Assembly (NCBI RefSeq): GCF_003012705.1
Contig: NZ_PXYL01000012.1
Location: forward strand, 62,001-126,000
Reading direction: 5' to 3'
DNA from: Pseudaminobacter soli (ex Li et al. 2025)
GTDB taxonomy: Bacteria; Pseudomonadota; Alphaproteobacteria; Rhizobiales; Rhizobiaceae
Length of the DNA: 64,000 bases
Part shown: positions 17,273-26,659 of the stretch, in pieces
Numbering within the stretch: the stretch's first letter is position 1
Layout: each line of letters begins with the position of its first letter
Program-made: the position numbers and the translations under genes
The notes under the pieces: model-generated
What the model was told of the DNA's origin: nothing
The model's input: the letters and a program-made list of their open reading frames with translations, nothing else
The model's database searches: none

Positions 17273-18133
17273 CTACAGCCGCCGGAACACCGACGGGGCG
17301 CCGTATTGCGAGCGGATGCGCTCGATCGCGTCCTTCAGCGGCTCGCGGGTGACCATCATGGTGTTGCCGCTGGCGTGAATGATGTTTTCCGCATCGACCA
17401 TGATAGCGACATGGCCCGACCAGAAGACGAGGTCGCCGCGCTGCAGGCCGGAATAATCCGCGCCCGTCGCCACGGGCTCGCCAATGGTCGCTGCCTGCAT
17501 GTCGGAATCACGCAGTACCTTGCGCCCGGCCATCAGCAGGGAAAGCTGCGCAAGGCCCGAGCAGTCGATGCCGAAGCCGGAAACGCCGCCCCAAAGATAG
17601 GGCGTGTTGATGAGCTTCTCGGCCACCGCCACGAAATCGTCGGCTGCATGATCCAGCGGCGCGAGATGCGCTGCGATGACGGCCTCGCCGGAAGGCAGCA
17701 GCGCATAGCGCGTGCCGCGCGTTTCGGCATGGCCGACCACGGTGACGAGCGAGCCCATGGACAGCTCGCCCGCGCGGGCAAAGCGCAGGTCGGCGCCCGG
17801 GTAGACAAAACTGCGCGGCGCGATCACCCGGTGTGTCGGCGCGTGTTCGCGCGGGCCGATATCGGCTTCCGCGACATAGCCGACATAGCCGTCGCGCTCG
17901 GACTGCATCCACACCCAGCCCGGCGTCTCGTCGAAGACGAGCACGTCGTCGCCATGGATAAGCTGGGTGTCGATGCCGGAATCGGCGCGCGGCTCCTTCT
18001 TGACGTCGGCCACCGAAGCGGTGATCCGCGCCGGGCGGCCAGTGACAAAACGTTCGGCGGAAACTTGGCCCTTCAGGCGGGCATCGGCGAGGTCTGCACG
18101 GAAGGCATGCAGGCGGCGGTCGTGGGCAGTCAA
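17273..18133 (-). CDS. NlpC/P60 family cell-wall hydrolase with SH3-like region
   Basis: The 286-residue protein has an SH3-like N-terminal half (TGWVWMQ-type strands: ETPGWVWMQSERDGYVGYV, about 85-105). A C-terminal NlpC/P60 cysteine peptidase domain follows, with catalytic Cys in FGIDCSGLAQLS and His in WSGHVAIM. Such enzymes cut the peptide stems of peptidoglycan. There is no obvious signal peptide. The start is taken as TTG at 18133: it overlaps the stop of the upstream MarR gene (TTGA) and has GGAG 8 bases before it. The frame is open further upstream but overlaps the regulator. Confidence 0.85.
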   Translation of the reverse strand: MTAHDRRLHAFRADLADARLKGQVSAERFVTGRPARITASVADVKKEPRADSGIDTQLIHGDDVLVFDETPGWVWMQSERDGYVGYVAEADIGPREHAPTHRVIAPRSFVYPGADLRFARAGELSMGSLVTVVGHAETRGTRYALLPSGEAVIAAHLAPLDHAADDFVAVAEKLINTPYLWGGVSGFGIDCSGLAQLSLLMAGRKVLRDSDMQAATIGEPVATGADYSGLQRGDLVFWSGHVAIMVDAENIIHASGNTMMVTREPLKDAIERIRSQYGAPSVFRRL

Positions 18134-18480
18134 ATCGGCAACTCCATTGCTTTGGCGATGATAGCATCCCCAAATCGTTCGACATAGAGCGCGCCTGCCA
18201 CGGTGCGCTTGATGAGCACGTTGCGCTTGTCGAGCTCGTCGCGGTGGCGCGAAACCAGCTTCAGCGCGCCCATAGTGTCGAGCGCGCGCGTGATCACCGG
18301 CTTGGTGACGTCGAGTTTTGCGGCGAGCCCCCGCACCGTGTGCGGCGGCGGATCGAGATAGATGGTGAGCAAGATCGCCATCTGCCGGACCGTCAGGTCG
18401 TGGGCATCGTCGCGCACTTCGGCCAGGGAAACCTGCTGCCAAAGTCGCAAAGCCTGGCTCGGACGCAAATGGACTGCCAT
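18130..18480 (-). CDS. MarR family transcriptional regulator
   Basis: The 116-residue protein is a short winged-helix regulator. LTVRQMAILLTIYLDPPPHT is followed by VRGLAAKLDVTKPVITRALD, the recognition helix, and a wing DELDKRNVLIKRT. The ligand is unknown. It overlaps and precedes the NlpC/P60 gene, so it probably controls this two-gene unit and perhaps other envelope genes. The length is at the low end for MarR proteins, because the C-terminal dimerisation helix is short. Confidence 0.85.
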   Translation of the reverse strand: MAVHLRPSQALRLWQQVSLAEVRDDAHDLTVRQMAILLTIYLDPPPHTVRGLAAKLDVTKPVITRALDTMGALKLVSRHRDELDKRNVLIKRTVAGALYVERFGDAIIAKAMELPI

Positions 18481-18537
18481 GCGCCCGAGAATGCGCTGAA
18501 AACGTTTCGGTTCCGTTTCAGTACAGGCAATGCGTGG

Positions 18538-19911
18538 TCATCCGAAGCGGGCCGCGATCACCCGCTCCAGCGCGCGGATGGCCTGGGCCTCGCCGCCGAC
18601 CGGGCCGTAGGGGCGGTCATTGGGGTTCCAGGCGAAGATGTCGAAATGCGCCCAGCTCTTCGCCTTCTCGACGAAACGCTGCAGGAACAGCGCAGCCGTG
18701 ATCGAGCCGGCGAAGCTGTCGGTGGTGACGTTGTTGATGTCGGCCACCTTGGACGAAAGCTTGGCGTCATAGGGCTTCCACAGCGGCATGCGCCAGATCG
18801 GGTCCTCGACCTCGACCGCCGCCGTTGCGAGCTCGGCGGCCAGTGCGTCGTCGCCGGTGTAGAAGGGCGGCAGGTCCGGGCCCAGCGCGACGCGGGCGGC
18901 ACCCGTCAGGGTCGCCATGTCGATGAGCAGTTCAGGCGCTTCCTCGTCGGCTAGCGCCAGTGCATCGGCAAGGATCAGTCGGCCTTCGGCATCGGTGTTG
19001 CCGATCTCGACGGTCAGCCCCTTGCGGCTCGGCAGCACGTCGCCGGGGCGGAAGGCGTTGCCTGCGATGGAGTTCTCCACCGCCGGGATCAGCACGCGCA
19101 GGCGCACCGGCAGATCAGCCGCCATGATCATCGAGGCCAGGCCGAGCACATTTGCCGCGCCGCCCATGTCCTTCTTCATGAGCAGCATGCCGCTGGCCGG
19201 CTTGATGTCGAGGCCGCCGGTGTCGAAGCAGACGCCCTTGCCCACCAGCGTGACCTTGGGCGCGTCCTTCTTGCCCCAGACCATGTCGATGAGGCGCGGA
19301 GCGGTGGCCGAGGCGCGACCGACGGCGTGGATCATCGGGAAGTTGCGTTTTAGGAGCTCGTCGCCCTCGGTCACCTCGACCTTGGCCTTGTGCTGCTTGG
19401 CAAGCCGGCGAACCGCCGCTTCCAGAACGTCGGGGCCCATGTCGTTGGTGGGCGTGTTGACCAGGTCGCGCACCATGAAGACGGCGTTGGCGACGCGTTC
19501 GATCTCGGCGCGGTCGGCGCCCGTGGGCAGCGAAAGGCGCAGGTCCTTGCCGGGTTTCTTGCCATAACGTGTGAAGACATAGCCGCCGAGCACGAGGCTC
19601 AGAGCGGCGAGCGCGGGATTGGCCGGCGTCTCGGCAAAATGCCAGTCGCCCTCCGGCAGGCTGCGGGCCAATGCGCCGAGGGCGAGTGAGCCGTTCCCCT
19701 CCCCGCCATTGCCGAGTCCGAACAGCGCGCCGGATACGGCACCGTCCGAACCGGGCAGCACCAACGTGCGGCCGGCCTCGCCCGAAAAGCCGTTCTGCTG
19801 CGCCCAGGCCAATGCCGAAAGATCGAGCCCGGCTCCATCCAGCCCGCCCTTGGCTACCGGATGGATCGGGCGGGACTGTTTCGGCTTCTTGTCGGTAAGG
19901 GCGAGTGGCAT
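18538..19911 (-). CDS. Leucyl aminopeptidase family protein (M17)
   Basis: The 457-residue cytosolic metallopeptidase carries the M17 signature NTDAEGRLILADAL in the C-terminal half, and VGKGVCFDTGGLDIKPASGM with the metal-binding Lys and Asp. M17 enzymes remove N-terminal residues from peptides using two zinc or manganese ions. The ATG at 19911 (MPLALTDKKPKQS) was chosen over an upstream in-frame start whose extra 16 codons look non-coding. It stands 57 bp upstream of the MarR-NlpC pair on the same strand. Confidence 0.93.
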   Translation of the reverse strand: MPLALTDKKPKQSRPIHPVAKGGLDGAGLDLSALAWAQQNGFSGEAGRTLVLPGSDGAVSGALFGLGNGGEGNGSLALGALARSLPEGDWHFAETPANPALAALSLVLGGYVFTRYGKKPGKDLRLSLPTGADRAEIERVANAVFMVRDLVNTPTNDMGPDVLEAAVRRLAKQHKAKVEVTEGDELLKRNFPMIHAVGRASATAPRLIDMVWGKKDAPKVTLVGKGVCFDTGGLDIKPASGMLLMKKDMGGAANVLGLASMIMAADLPVRLRVLIPAVENSIAGNAFRPGDVLPSRKGLTVEIGNTDAEGRLILADALALADEEAPELLIDMATLTGAARVALGPDLPPFYTGDDALAAELATAAVEVEDPIWRMPLWKPYDAKLSSKVADINNVTTDSFAGSITAALFLQRFVEKAKSWAHFDIFAWNPNDRPYGPVGGEAQAIRALERVIAARFG

Positions 19912-20042
19912 GCAAGGGTTCCTTGGCTGATCGGGCAAAGATTTACGGCGCGGGCGCATTCGCCCGACGCCGCCGGCATAGTCGCCTTTTCTACCCTTGA
20001 GGCGCGCCTATGCAAAGCAGCCAGCGCGCCGGAATGAGGGGC

Positions 20043-20651
20043 TCAAGCGCCTCGCGCCGCCTGAATGGCCTTTTCGAGCGCCCCCTCGCTCTGGAAGCCG
20101 CCATAGACCTTGCCACCAACGATGAATGAGGGCGTGCCGCGCAGTCCATAGGAGCGCGCCTGGGCGATGTTGCGGTTAAGGATGCGCCCGATGTGGTCCG
20201 AGCGCTTCTGGACGGTGGCCTGGAGAGCCGCCGGATCAAGGCCCGCATTGGCCAGGGCGCTGTCGATGCTGCTGTCCTGAAGCCGCGACCTGGTGCTCAT
20301 CAGCGCCCGCATGGCCTGCTTGTACTGACCGCTTTCCTTGGCGGCGAGCACCATGCTCGCGGCCCGAACCGAAGCCGGACCGAAGACCGGCCAGTCCTTC
20401 ATGACCAGACGCACATTTCCATCCCGCTCCACCACCTTCATGATGTCCGGATAGCTCCACTTGCAGTAGATGCATTGATAGTCGAAGAACTCGACGATGG
20501 TGACATTGCCCTTGGGATTGCCAAGAGCGGGGATTTCGGGATCGGACAGAGCTCCCTTGGAAACCTGGCTCGCGAGCGCCAGCCCTTCGGAAAGCATGAG
20601 GCCTGCGGCGCCGACGACGGAGCCAACAAGCATTTGGCGTCTGTTGATCAT
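20043..20651 (-). CDS. DsbA family thiol-disulfide oxidoreductase
   Basis: The 202-residue protein is a periplasmic thioredoxin-fold enzyme of the DsbA/BdbD type. The active site FFDYQCIYCKW holds C60 and C63, and LRGTPSFIVGGKVYGG gives the cis-Pro loop. The N-terminus MINRRQMLVGSVVGAAGLML contains a twin-arginine pair and hydrophobic core, so Tat export is likely. AAGGAGAAG lies just before the ATG at 20651, which fixes the start. It is divergent from tadD. Confidence 0.92.
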   Translation of the reverse strand: MINRRQMLVGSVVGAAGLMLSEGLALASQVSKGALSDPEIPALGNPKGNVTIVEFFDYQCIYCKWSYPDIMKVVERDGNVRLVMKDWPVFGPASVRAASMVLAAKESGQYKQAMRALMSTRSRLQDSSIDSALANAGLDPAALQATVQKRSDHIGRILNRNIAQARSYGLRGTPSFIVGGKVYGGFQSEGALEKAIQAARGA

Positions 20652-20837
20652 TTCAGACTTCTCCTTGTTATGACTGCTTGACGTCAAGCGCGACATCCCG
20701 GGCGCTCTTGATCGACGCCTATGCCGGGCAATTATGTTCTGGTTGAGAGAAGGAAGTGGCGCGAAAGCGGCAGCGCTTCGGCACAACGATGACCGCGCAA
20801 GAAAGAGGTGCCGAGAGGGCCGCGCCGGACAGCTTCG

Positions 20838-20859
20838 TTAACTTGTCGTTAGGGTTAAC
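20838..20859 (+). promoter_or_regulatory. CtrA-like site upstream of tadD
   Basis: TTAA (20838-20841), a 7-base spacer and TTAG (20849-20852) match the CtrA consensus TTAA-N7-TTAA with one mismatch, and a further TTAAC half-site follows at 20855. It lies about 70 bp before the tadD start. CtrA control of Cpa pili is known in Caulobacter; here it is inferred. Confidence 0.45.
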
Positions 20860-20919
20860 GGAATATTTCTCCATCAGGAAAGCTGGCCGACGGGCCGGCA
20901 GGATGGAGATCAGGGGCCG

Positions 20920-21747
20920 ATGCTGTTCACTCACGCAACCAGGGCGACGGGAAAGCGGATGACGGCAGCGGCGCTTCTGCTGGCACTGGCGGTAGGCGTC
21001 GCCGGCTGCGCCACCACCGACAAGATGTCGACCGGCTCGATTTCGCGCGTGTCGAACAAGCCGCTGGAAAGCATGTCGTCCAGCGAACTGGCAAGCGCCG
21101 CCAACTCGCTCGGCATGGCCTATGCCCGAACCCCCACCGACAAGTCCGTCGCCCTGCGCTACGCAAGCGTGCTGCAGATGAACGGTCAGTCCGATCAGTC
21201 GCTGGCGGTGATGCGCAAGCTGGCCATCGGCCTGCCCAAGGACCGCGAAGTGCTGGCCGCTTATGGCAAGGCACTCGCCGCGGACGGCCAGTTGGAACCG
21301 GCGCTTGATGCTGTACGCCGCGCCCAGACACCGGAATATCCCGACTGGCGCCTGGCTTCGGCCGAAGGCGCGATCCTCGACCAGCTCGGCAAGGCGCAAG
21401 AGGCGCGGCAGCTTTATCGCAAGGCGCTGGACATCAAGCCGAACGAACCATCGATCCTGTCGAATCTCGGCATGTCCTACGTACTCGAAGGCGACCTCCG
21501 AGCGGCCGAAACCTATATGCGGCAGGCGGCCGCCGCCCCCGGCGCCGACAGCCGCGTACGGCAGAATCTGGCCCTGGTGGTCGGCCTTCAGGGCCGTTTC
21601 GACGAAGCCGAGCAGATTGCCCGGGCGGAGCTTTCGCCCGATCAGGCCCAGGCCAACGTCGCCTACCTGCGCGGCATGCTTTCCCAGCAGAACGCCTGGA
21701 GCCAGCTGAAGGGCCAGGACAAGAAGGTGGCCTCGAACACCAACTAG
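20920..21747 (+). CDS. tadD: Tad pilus assembly lipoprotein TadD (TPR protein)
   Basis: The 275-residue protein has a lipoprotein signal (LLLALAVGVAGC, lipid-attached Cys30). Several TPR repeats between about residues 70 and 250 follow, such as AEGAILDQLGKAQEARQLYR and SNLGMSYVLEGDLRAAETYM. TadD acts at the outer membrane in assembling the Flp pilus secretin complex. It lies tail to tail with tadC, on the opposite strand from the rest of the operon, with a shared terminator between them. Confidence 0.88.
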   Translation: MLFTHATRATGKRMTAAALLLALAVGVAGCATTDKMSTGSISRVSNKPLESMSSSELASAANSLGMAYARTPTDKSVALRYASVLQMNGQSDQSLAVMRKLAIGLPKDREVLAAYGKALAADGQLEPALDAVRRAQTPEYPDWRLASAEGAILDQLGKAQEARQLYRKALDIKPNEPSILSNLGMSYVLEGDLRAAETYMRQAAAAPGADSRVRQNLALVVGLQGRFDEAEQIARAELSPDQAQANVAYLRGMLSQQNAWSQLKGQDKKVASNTN

Positions 21748-21776
21748 GCGTTTCAGGCCGAAAAACGAACAACAGC

Positions 21777-21811
21777 AAAAAGCCGCGTGATCCCATCACG
21801 CGGCTTTTTTT
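21777..21811. terminator. Bidirectional terminator between tadD and tadC
   Basis: Arms AAAAAGCCGCGTGA and TCACGCGGCTTTTTTT enclose a 5-base loop. The A and T runs on both sides serve tadD (plus) and the long cpa-tad operon (minus). Confidence 0.93.
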
Positions 21812-21847
21812 GCCGTTTGTAACTTTGGGCTGGCGACGTTTCGCGGG

Positions 21848-22846
21848 TTAGCCTCCCCCGAAAATCCCGTTCTGGCTGACCTGGATGCCGGCCGGGCCGA
21901 GAATGACGCCGAATAGGACCGGCAGGAAGAACAGGATCATCGGGACGGTGAGCTTCGGCGGCAGCGCGGCGGCCTTCTTCTCGGCGGCATTCATGCGCAT
22001 TTCGCGGCTTTCATTGGACAGAACGCGCAGGGCATGCGCGATCGGCGTACCGTAGCGCTCGGCCTGGATCAGCGCCTGCGACACCGCCTTTACCGATTCC
22101 AGCCCGGTACGCGTGGACAGATTTTCATAGGCCTGCCGGCGCTCCTGCAGATAGGAAAGCTCGGCATTGGTCAGGATCAGCTCTTCGGCGAGTTCCACCG
22201 ACTGGGTGCCGATTTCGTCGGCGACCCGGCGCACCGCCGCCTCGATCGACATGCCCGACTCCACGCAGATCAGCATCAGGTCGAGCGCATCCGGCCAGGC
22301 CTGCTGGATCGATTGCTTGCGCTTGGAGGCGCGGTTGTTGACGTAGAGAACCGGCAAATAAAAGCCGGCATATGCCGCAAAAAAGCAGACGCATATCTTC
22401 ATGACGGGCGGCTGCTCAGGCAGGCCGCCCAGGACAAGGATATAGACGCCGGCCAGAGCGAAGCCGACGATAGGCAGCACCAGACGGAAGAACAGGAACT
22501 TGGTCAGCGGGTTCTGACCGCGAAAGCCGGCCACCTTGAGCTTGTTCAGCGTGCCCTCGTCGACGAGTGCGCGCCTGAGATCCAGACGCTCGACGATGCT
22601 GTGCATGCCGGCCGACTTCTCTTCGCGCAGGCCTTTTCGCCGCCGATCCGCCTCGGCAGCGAGCCGCGCGCGCTGCTTGGCGCGCAACTCCTCGCGTTCC
22701 AGCGCCACCGCCTTCATCCGCGATTTGAGCGTATTGCCGCCCAGCGCCGGCAGTGCGGTGAAGATCGTAGCGAAGACAGCAATGCCCACGAGCAAGGCGA
22801 TCAGGAACGAGGGGTCCATGACGGCCTTCACGACTTGGTCGGTCAT
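21848..22846 (-). CDS. tadC: Tad pilus inner-membrane platform protein TadC
   Basis: The 332-residue protein is a T2SSF-domain membrane protein. It has hydrophobic segments at about 12-32, 118-138, 150-170 and 300-325, and the central cytoplasmic domain includes ICVESGMSIEAAVRRVADEI. Together with TadB it forms the platform on which the TadA ATPase acts. It is the last gene of the cpa-tad operon, 4 bp after tadB, and ends at the terminator shared with tadD. Confidence 0.92.
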   Translation of the reverse strand: MTDQVVKAVMDPSFLIALLVGIAVFATIFTALPALGGNTLKSRMKAVALEREELRAKQRARLAAEADRRRKGLREEKSAGMHSIVERLDLRRALVDEGTLNKLKVAGFRGQNPLTKFLFFRLVLPIVGFALAGVYILVLGGLPEQPPVMKICVCFFAAYAGFYLPVLYVNNRASKRKQSIQQAWPDALDLMLICVESGMSIEAAVRRVADEIGTQSVELAEELILTNAELSYLQERRQAYENLSTRTGLESVKAVSQALIQAERYGTPIAHALRVLSNESREMRMNAAEKKAAALPPKLTVPMILFFLPVLFGVILGPAGIQVSQNGIFGGG

Positions 22847-22850
22847 GTCA

Positions 22851-23864
22851 CTAAACCTCGAAGTTGATCATCTGGCGCATGACGAAGATGCCGATCGACA
22901 TCCAGACGGCGGAAACGCCGAGAATGAGATGGCCCGTGCTCGTCGTGAAGAGCGGCATGATATAGGTGGGGCTGGAGATATAGACGAGGAGGGCGACAAT
23001 GAAGGGCAACGCCCCGATGATCGCCGCCGACGCCTTGGCTTCCATGGAGAGAGCCTGGACCTTGGCCTTCATCTTCTTGCGGTCGCGCAGCACCCGCGAG
23101 AGATTGCCTAAGGCCTCCGACAGGTTGCCGCCCGCCTGGCTTTGGATCTGGATGACGATCCCGAAGAAATTCGCCTCGGGACAAGGCATGGTTTCTCCCA
23201 TCCTCATGGCTGCTTCCGGGATCGAAAGGCCAAGCTGCTGGGCTTCGACGATGCGACGGAATTCGGTCCGCACCGGCTCGGGCGCTTCATTGGCAATCAG
23301 CCTCACGCCATCGTTCAGCGGCAGGCCCGACTTCACTGCACGAACGATGATGTCGAGCGCGTTGGGAAATTCGTTAAGGAATGCCTTTACGCGGCGCGCG
23401 CGCTTGAAGGAGACGAACCAGCGCGGCAGGCCAATGGTGCCGGCCACCAATGCGCCCGGCAGGATCAACAGCGGCGCGCCGGCCAGGAACACCAGGAAGG
23501 TGACGACCAGGCCGCAGATCACCGAATACATGTAGAAGCGCTCGACCGACACCTGCATGCCCGCCTGCCGGATCTGTATCCGCAATGGCGGCTTCTTGGT
23601 GACCCGATCCTTTGCCTTCTGCTTTTCGTCGTGATCCTTCAGCGTGTCCTGGATGGATTTGCGGCGCTTGCTGATTTCATTGGCCCGCTCGCGCGCGGCC
23701 TTCACTACCGAGCGATCGGTCTCCGCAGCCTTCACGGCCTGAAGGCGGCGATCCGCCTTCTTCTCGTTTTCGAGGGACTTGAACAGGAAGGCATAGGCCA
23801 CCGCCCCGGCGCTCAAGCCGGCCAGAGCGATGAAAGCCAATATTGTCAGGTCGATACCGAACAT
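22851..23864 (-). CDS. tadB: Tad pilus inner-membrane platform protein TadB
   Basis: The 337-residue protein starts MFGIDLTILAFIALAGLSAG with a first membrane helix, followed by a charged cytoplasmic region and a T2SSF domain (DIIVRAVKSGLPLNDGVRLI). It ends with two more helices. It pairs with TadC as the pilus inner-membrane base. The ATG at 23864 fits the family; the frame is open 41 codons further, but that part overlaps cpaF. The spacing to cpaF is 13 bp. Confidence 0.92.
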   Translation of the reverse strand: MFGIDLTILAFIALAGLSAGAVAYAFLFKSLENEKKADRRLQAVKAAETDRSVVKAARERANEISKRRKSIQDTLKDHDEKQKAKDRVTKKPPLRIQIRQAGMQVSVERFYMYSVICGLVVTFLVFLAGAPLLILPGALVAGTIGLPRWFVSFKRARRVKAFLNEFPNALDIIVRAVKSGLPLNDGVRLIANEAPEPVRTEFRRIVEAQQLGLSIPEAAMRMGETMPCPEANFFGIVIQIQSQAGGNLSEALGNLSRVLRDRKKMKAKVQALSMEAKASAAIIGALPFIVALLVYISSPTYIMPLFTTSTGHLILGVSAVWMSIGIFVMRQMINFEV

Positions 23865-23877
23865 CTTACCCGGTCTC

Positions 23878-25350
23878 TCACTCCGCCCGCTTTTCCATGG
23901 CCTCCAGCGCGGCGGCCAGGCGCTGCTCCTCGCCGAAATAGCGTGCACGATCCCAGAAATTCGGGCGCCCGATCCCGGTCGAGACATGCTCGCCGACCAA
24001 TCGCCCGGAAGCGTCCTCGCCCTTGATGTTGTAGAGAACGAGGTCCTGCGTGATGATGACGTCGCCTTCCATGCCGATCACCTCGGTGATGTGGGTGATG
24101 CGGCGCGAGCCGTCGCGCAGGCGCGCGGCCTGGATGATGACATCCACCGAGCCGACGATGATCTCGCGCACCGTGCGCTGCGGCAGCGAATAGCCGCCCA
24201 TGGCGATCATGGATTCCACGCGGTTCAGACACTCGCGTGGGCTGTTCGAGTGGATGGTGCCCATCGAGCCGTCGTGACCGGTATTCATGGCCTGCAGGAG
24301 GTCGAAGACCTCTGGTCCGCGCACCTCGCCGACGATGATGCGTTCGGGACGCATGCGCAGACAGTTCTTGACCAGATCGCGCATGGTCACCTCGCCCTCG
24401 CCTTCGAGGTTGGGCGGACGGGTTTCGAGACGCACCACGTGCGGCTGCTGCAGCTGGAGTTCGGCCGAGTCTTCGCAGGTGATGACGCGCTCATCGCGGT
24501 CGACATAGTTGGTCAGGCAGTTGAGCAATGTGGTCTTGCCCGAGCCGGTACCGCCGGAAATGATGACGTTGCAGCGGACCCGACCGATGATCTTCAGCAC
24601 CTCCGCGCCCTCGGGCGAAATCGCGCCGAAGCGGACGAGCTGATCGAGCGTCAGCTTGTCCTTCTTGAACTTTCGGATGGTGAGTGCGGTGCCGTCAATC
24701 GCTAGCGGTGGGGCGATGACGTTGACGCGGCTGCCGTCTGGCAGGCGCGCGTCGCAGATCGGCGAGGATTCGTCGACGCGGCGGCCGACCTGGCTGACAA
24801 TGCGCTGGCAAATGTTCAGCAGCTGCTGGTTGTCGCGGAATCGGATGCCTGTCTGCTCGACCTTGCCGTTGACTTCGATGAAGACCTGCTTGGCGCCGTT
24901 GACCATGATGTCGGCGATGTCGTCTCGGGCGAGCAGCGGCTCGAGCGGACCATAGCCAAGCACATCGTTGCAGATGTCCTCGAGCAGCTCTTCCTGCTCG
25001 GAAATCGACATCGCGAAGTTCTTGATCGCGATAATGTCGTTGACGATGTCGCGGATTTCCTCGCGCGCGCTCTCGGGATCGAGCTTTGCGAGTTGCGACA
25101 GGTCGATCGTGTCGATCAGCGCGGAGAAGACCTGGGACTTGGTGTCGTAGTAGGTTTCGCTGCGCTCGCGCTGCACCGCCGGCTTGCGCGGCTCCGGCGC
25201 CAGCGACGGGGCCTCCACTGCCCGACGAGGAGTGGAAGCCTCCGCCGCGATACGTGTTTCTACAACGGGCTGAACCGTCGCTGCCGGAGCGGGCGCGCGG
25301 AATTCGGGCTGCGCCCTGCTTCCGTCACCGGTACCTCTTCGACCAAACAT
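23878..25350 (-). CDS. cpaF: Tad pilus secretion ATPase CpaF/TadA
   Basis: The 490-residue ATPase energises pilin assembly. A disordered Pro/Ala-rich head (about 1-75) precedes the GspE/VirB11-type domain. Walker A is [17 protein letters not shown] (about 268-284), the Asp box and Walker B lie around [17 protein letters not shown], and the His box [18 protein letters not shown] follows. It acts as a hexamer on the cytoplasmic side of TadB/TadC. The gene lies between cpaE and tadB on the same strand. Confidence 0.95.
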   Translation of the reverse strand: MFGRRGTGDGSRAQPEFRAPAPAATVQPVVETRIAAEASTPRRAVEAPSLAPEPRKPAVQRERSETYYDTKSQVFSALIDTIDLSQLAKLDPESAREEIRDIVNDIIAIKNFAMSISEQEELLEDICNDVLGYGPLEPLLARDDIADIMVNGAKQVFIEVNGKVEQTGIRFRDNQQLLNICQRIVSQVGRRVDESSPICDARLPDGSRVNVIAPPLAIDGTALTIRKFKKDKLTLDQLVRFGAISPEGAEVLKIIGRVRCNVIISGGTGSGKTTLLNCLTNYVDRDERVITCEDSAELQLQQPHVVRLETRPPNLEGEGEVTMRDLVKNCLRMRPERIIVGEVRGPEVFDLLQAMNTGHDGSMGTIHSNSPRECLNRVESMIAMGGYSLPQRTVREIIVGSVDVIIQAARLRDGSRRITHITEVIGMEGDVIITQDLVLYNIKGEDASGRLVGEHVSTGIGRPNFWDRARYFGEEQRLAAALEAMEKRAE

Positions 25351-25379
25351 GTTCGACTACCCGTCCTTTAGACCCGCGA

Positions 25380-26657
25380 TCACTTCTTCAGCTTCAGCCT
25401 GTCGAGCAGACTACCGAAACCAGCCTTCTTCTTGCTCTTGAGCTCGCTGCGGCCAGTCAGCACGTGCGAGATCTCGTTGATGGTCTGCACGATCGGATTC
25501 TTGGCGTCCATCTCGCCCAGCATGCGGCCGTTGTTGGACGCATTGCCGAACAGCTGCGGCTCGAAGGGAATCACAGCCATCGGCGTCACCCCAAGCGGCT
25601 CGGCGAAATCCGCGGCCGAAATCTCCGGTCGCTTGGGCACGCCGACCTGGTTGAGGATCAACCTGGGCGGCGCATCGTTCGGGCGCAGCTTCGCAAGCAT
25701 GTCGATGAGATTCTTGGTGTTGCGCAGGTTGGCCAATTCCGGCGTGGCGGTGATGACGACCTCGTCCGCCTTCATCAGAGTGTTCTTCGACCAGCCGCTC
25801 CAGATATGCGGAACGTCGAGCACCAGAAGCGGAGCGCTGCGCTGCGCGGTATCGATGAGCTGCGTGAAGGCTTCCGAGTCGAAATCATAGACGCGGTCCA
25901 GCGTCGACGGGGCTGCCAGCAGCGACAGGCGCTCAGCGCACTGGGCAAGAAGCCGGTCGAGGTACACTTCATCGACGCGCTCGGGCGAAAACACGGCTTC
26001 GGCGATGCCCTGCGCCGGATCCTGGTCGAAATTGATATTCGCGGTGCCGAAGGCAAGATCGAGATCGGCAACCATCACCTCCGAGCTGAACAGCGTCGAC
26101 ATGCTCCAGGCGACGTTATGGGCAATGGTCGAGGAGCCCACGCCGCCCTTGGCGCCAATGAAGGCAATCGAGCGGCCGATCGGCTCGGCATCCGGGTCGA
26201 CGAAGATGGAGGAAATGACGCTGACGACGTCCACCATCGAGATCGGCGCCACGACATATTCCGAGATGCCGGAACGGATGAGTTCACGATAGAGGCCGAC
26301 ATCATTGTAATGGCCGATGATCACCACCTTGGTGCTGGGATCGCAGACCTCGGAGAGCTCGCGCAGCGACTCGAGCAGCGCCTTGGGTTCGCTGCGCGAT
26401 TCCAGGATGATGAGATTGGGGGTCGGCGCCGAGTGATAGAACTCGATCGCGGTGGGCACGCCTCCCATATGCACCTTGAGATGCACCTTGGCCATGCGGC
26501 GATCCTCGCCGGCACGCTCGATGGGGCCTGCGACACCGTCGGTTTCGCAAAAGGCCTGGATCGAGATGCGCGGAACGGGCCGCAACGCGCCCATGGCAGC
26601 CACATCCTGCGGCGTCGGGGCGTTTTCCAGATCGGGGTCGTATGCCAGGTTTTCCAT
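25380..26657 (-). CDS. cpaE: Tad pilus localisation ATPase CpaE/TadZ
   Basis: The 425-residue protein has an atypical receiver-like N-terminal domain (about 45-150). A MinD/ParA-type ATPase follows, with deviant Walker A FIGAKGGVGSSTIAHNVAW (about 168-186) and VMVADLDLAFGTANINFD. CpaE/TadZ places the pilus machine at a cell pole. The start is 2 bp after the cpaD stop, which indicates tight coupling. The C-terminus is lysine-rich (LKSKKKAGFGSLLDRLKLKK). Confidence 0.93.
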   Translation of the reverse strand: MENLAYDPDLENAPTPQDVAAMGALRPVPRISIQAFCETDGVAGPIERAGEDRRMAKVHLKVHMGGVPTAIEFYHSAPTPNLIILESRSEPKALLESLRELSEVCDPSTKVVIIGHYNDVGLYRELIRSGISEYVVAPISMVDVVSVISSIFVDPDAEPIGRSIAFIGAKGGVGSSTIAHNVAWSMSTLFSSEVMVADLDLAFGTANINFDQDPAQGIAEAVFSPERVDEVYLDRLLAQCAERLSLLAAPSTLDRVYDFDSEAFTQLIDTAQRSAPLLVLDVPHIWSGWSKNTLMKADEVVITATPELANLRNTKNLIDMLAKLRPNDAPPRLILNQVGVPKRPEISAADFAEPLGVTPMAVIPFEPQLFGNASNNGRMLGEMDAKNPIVQTINEISHVLTGRSELKSKKKAGFGSLLDRLKLKK

Positions 26658-26659
26658 GT

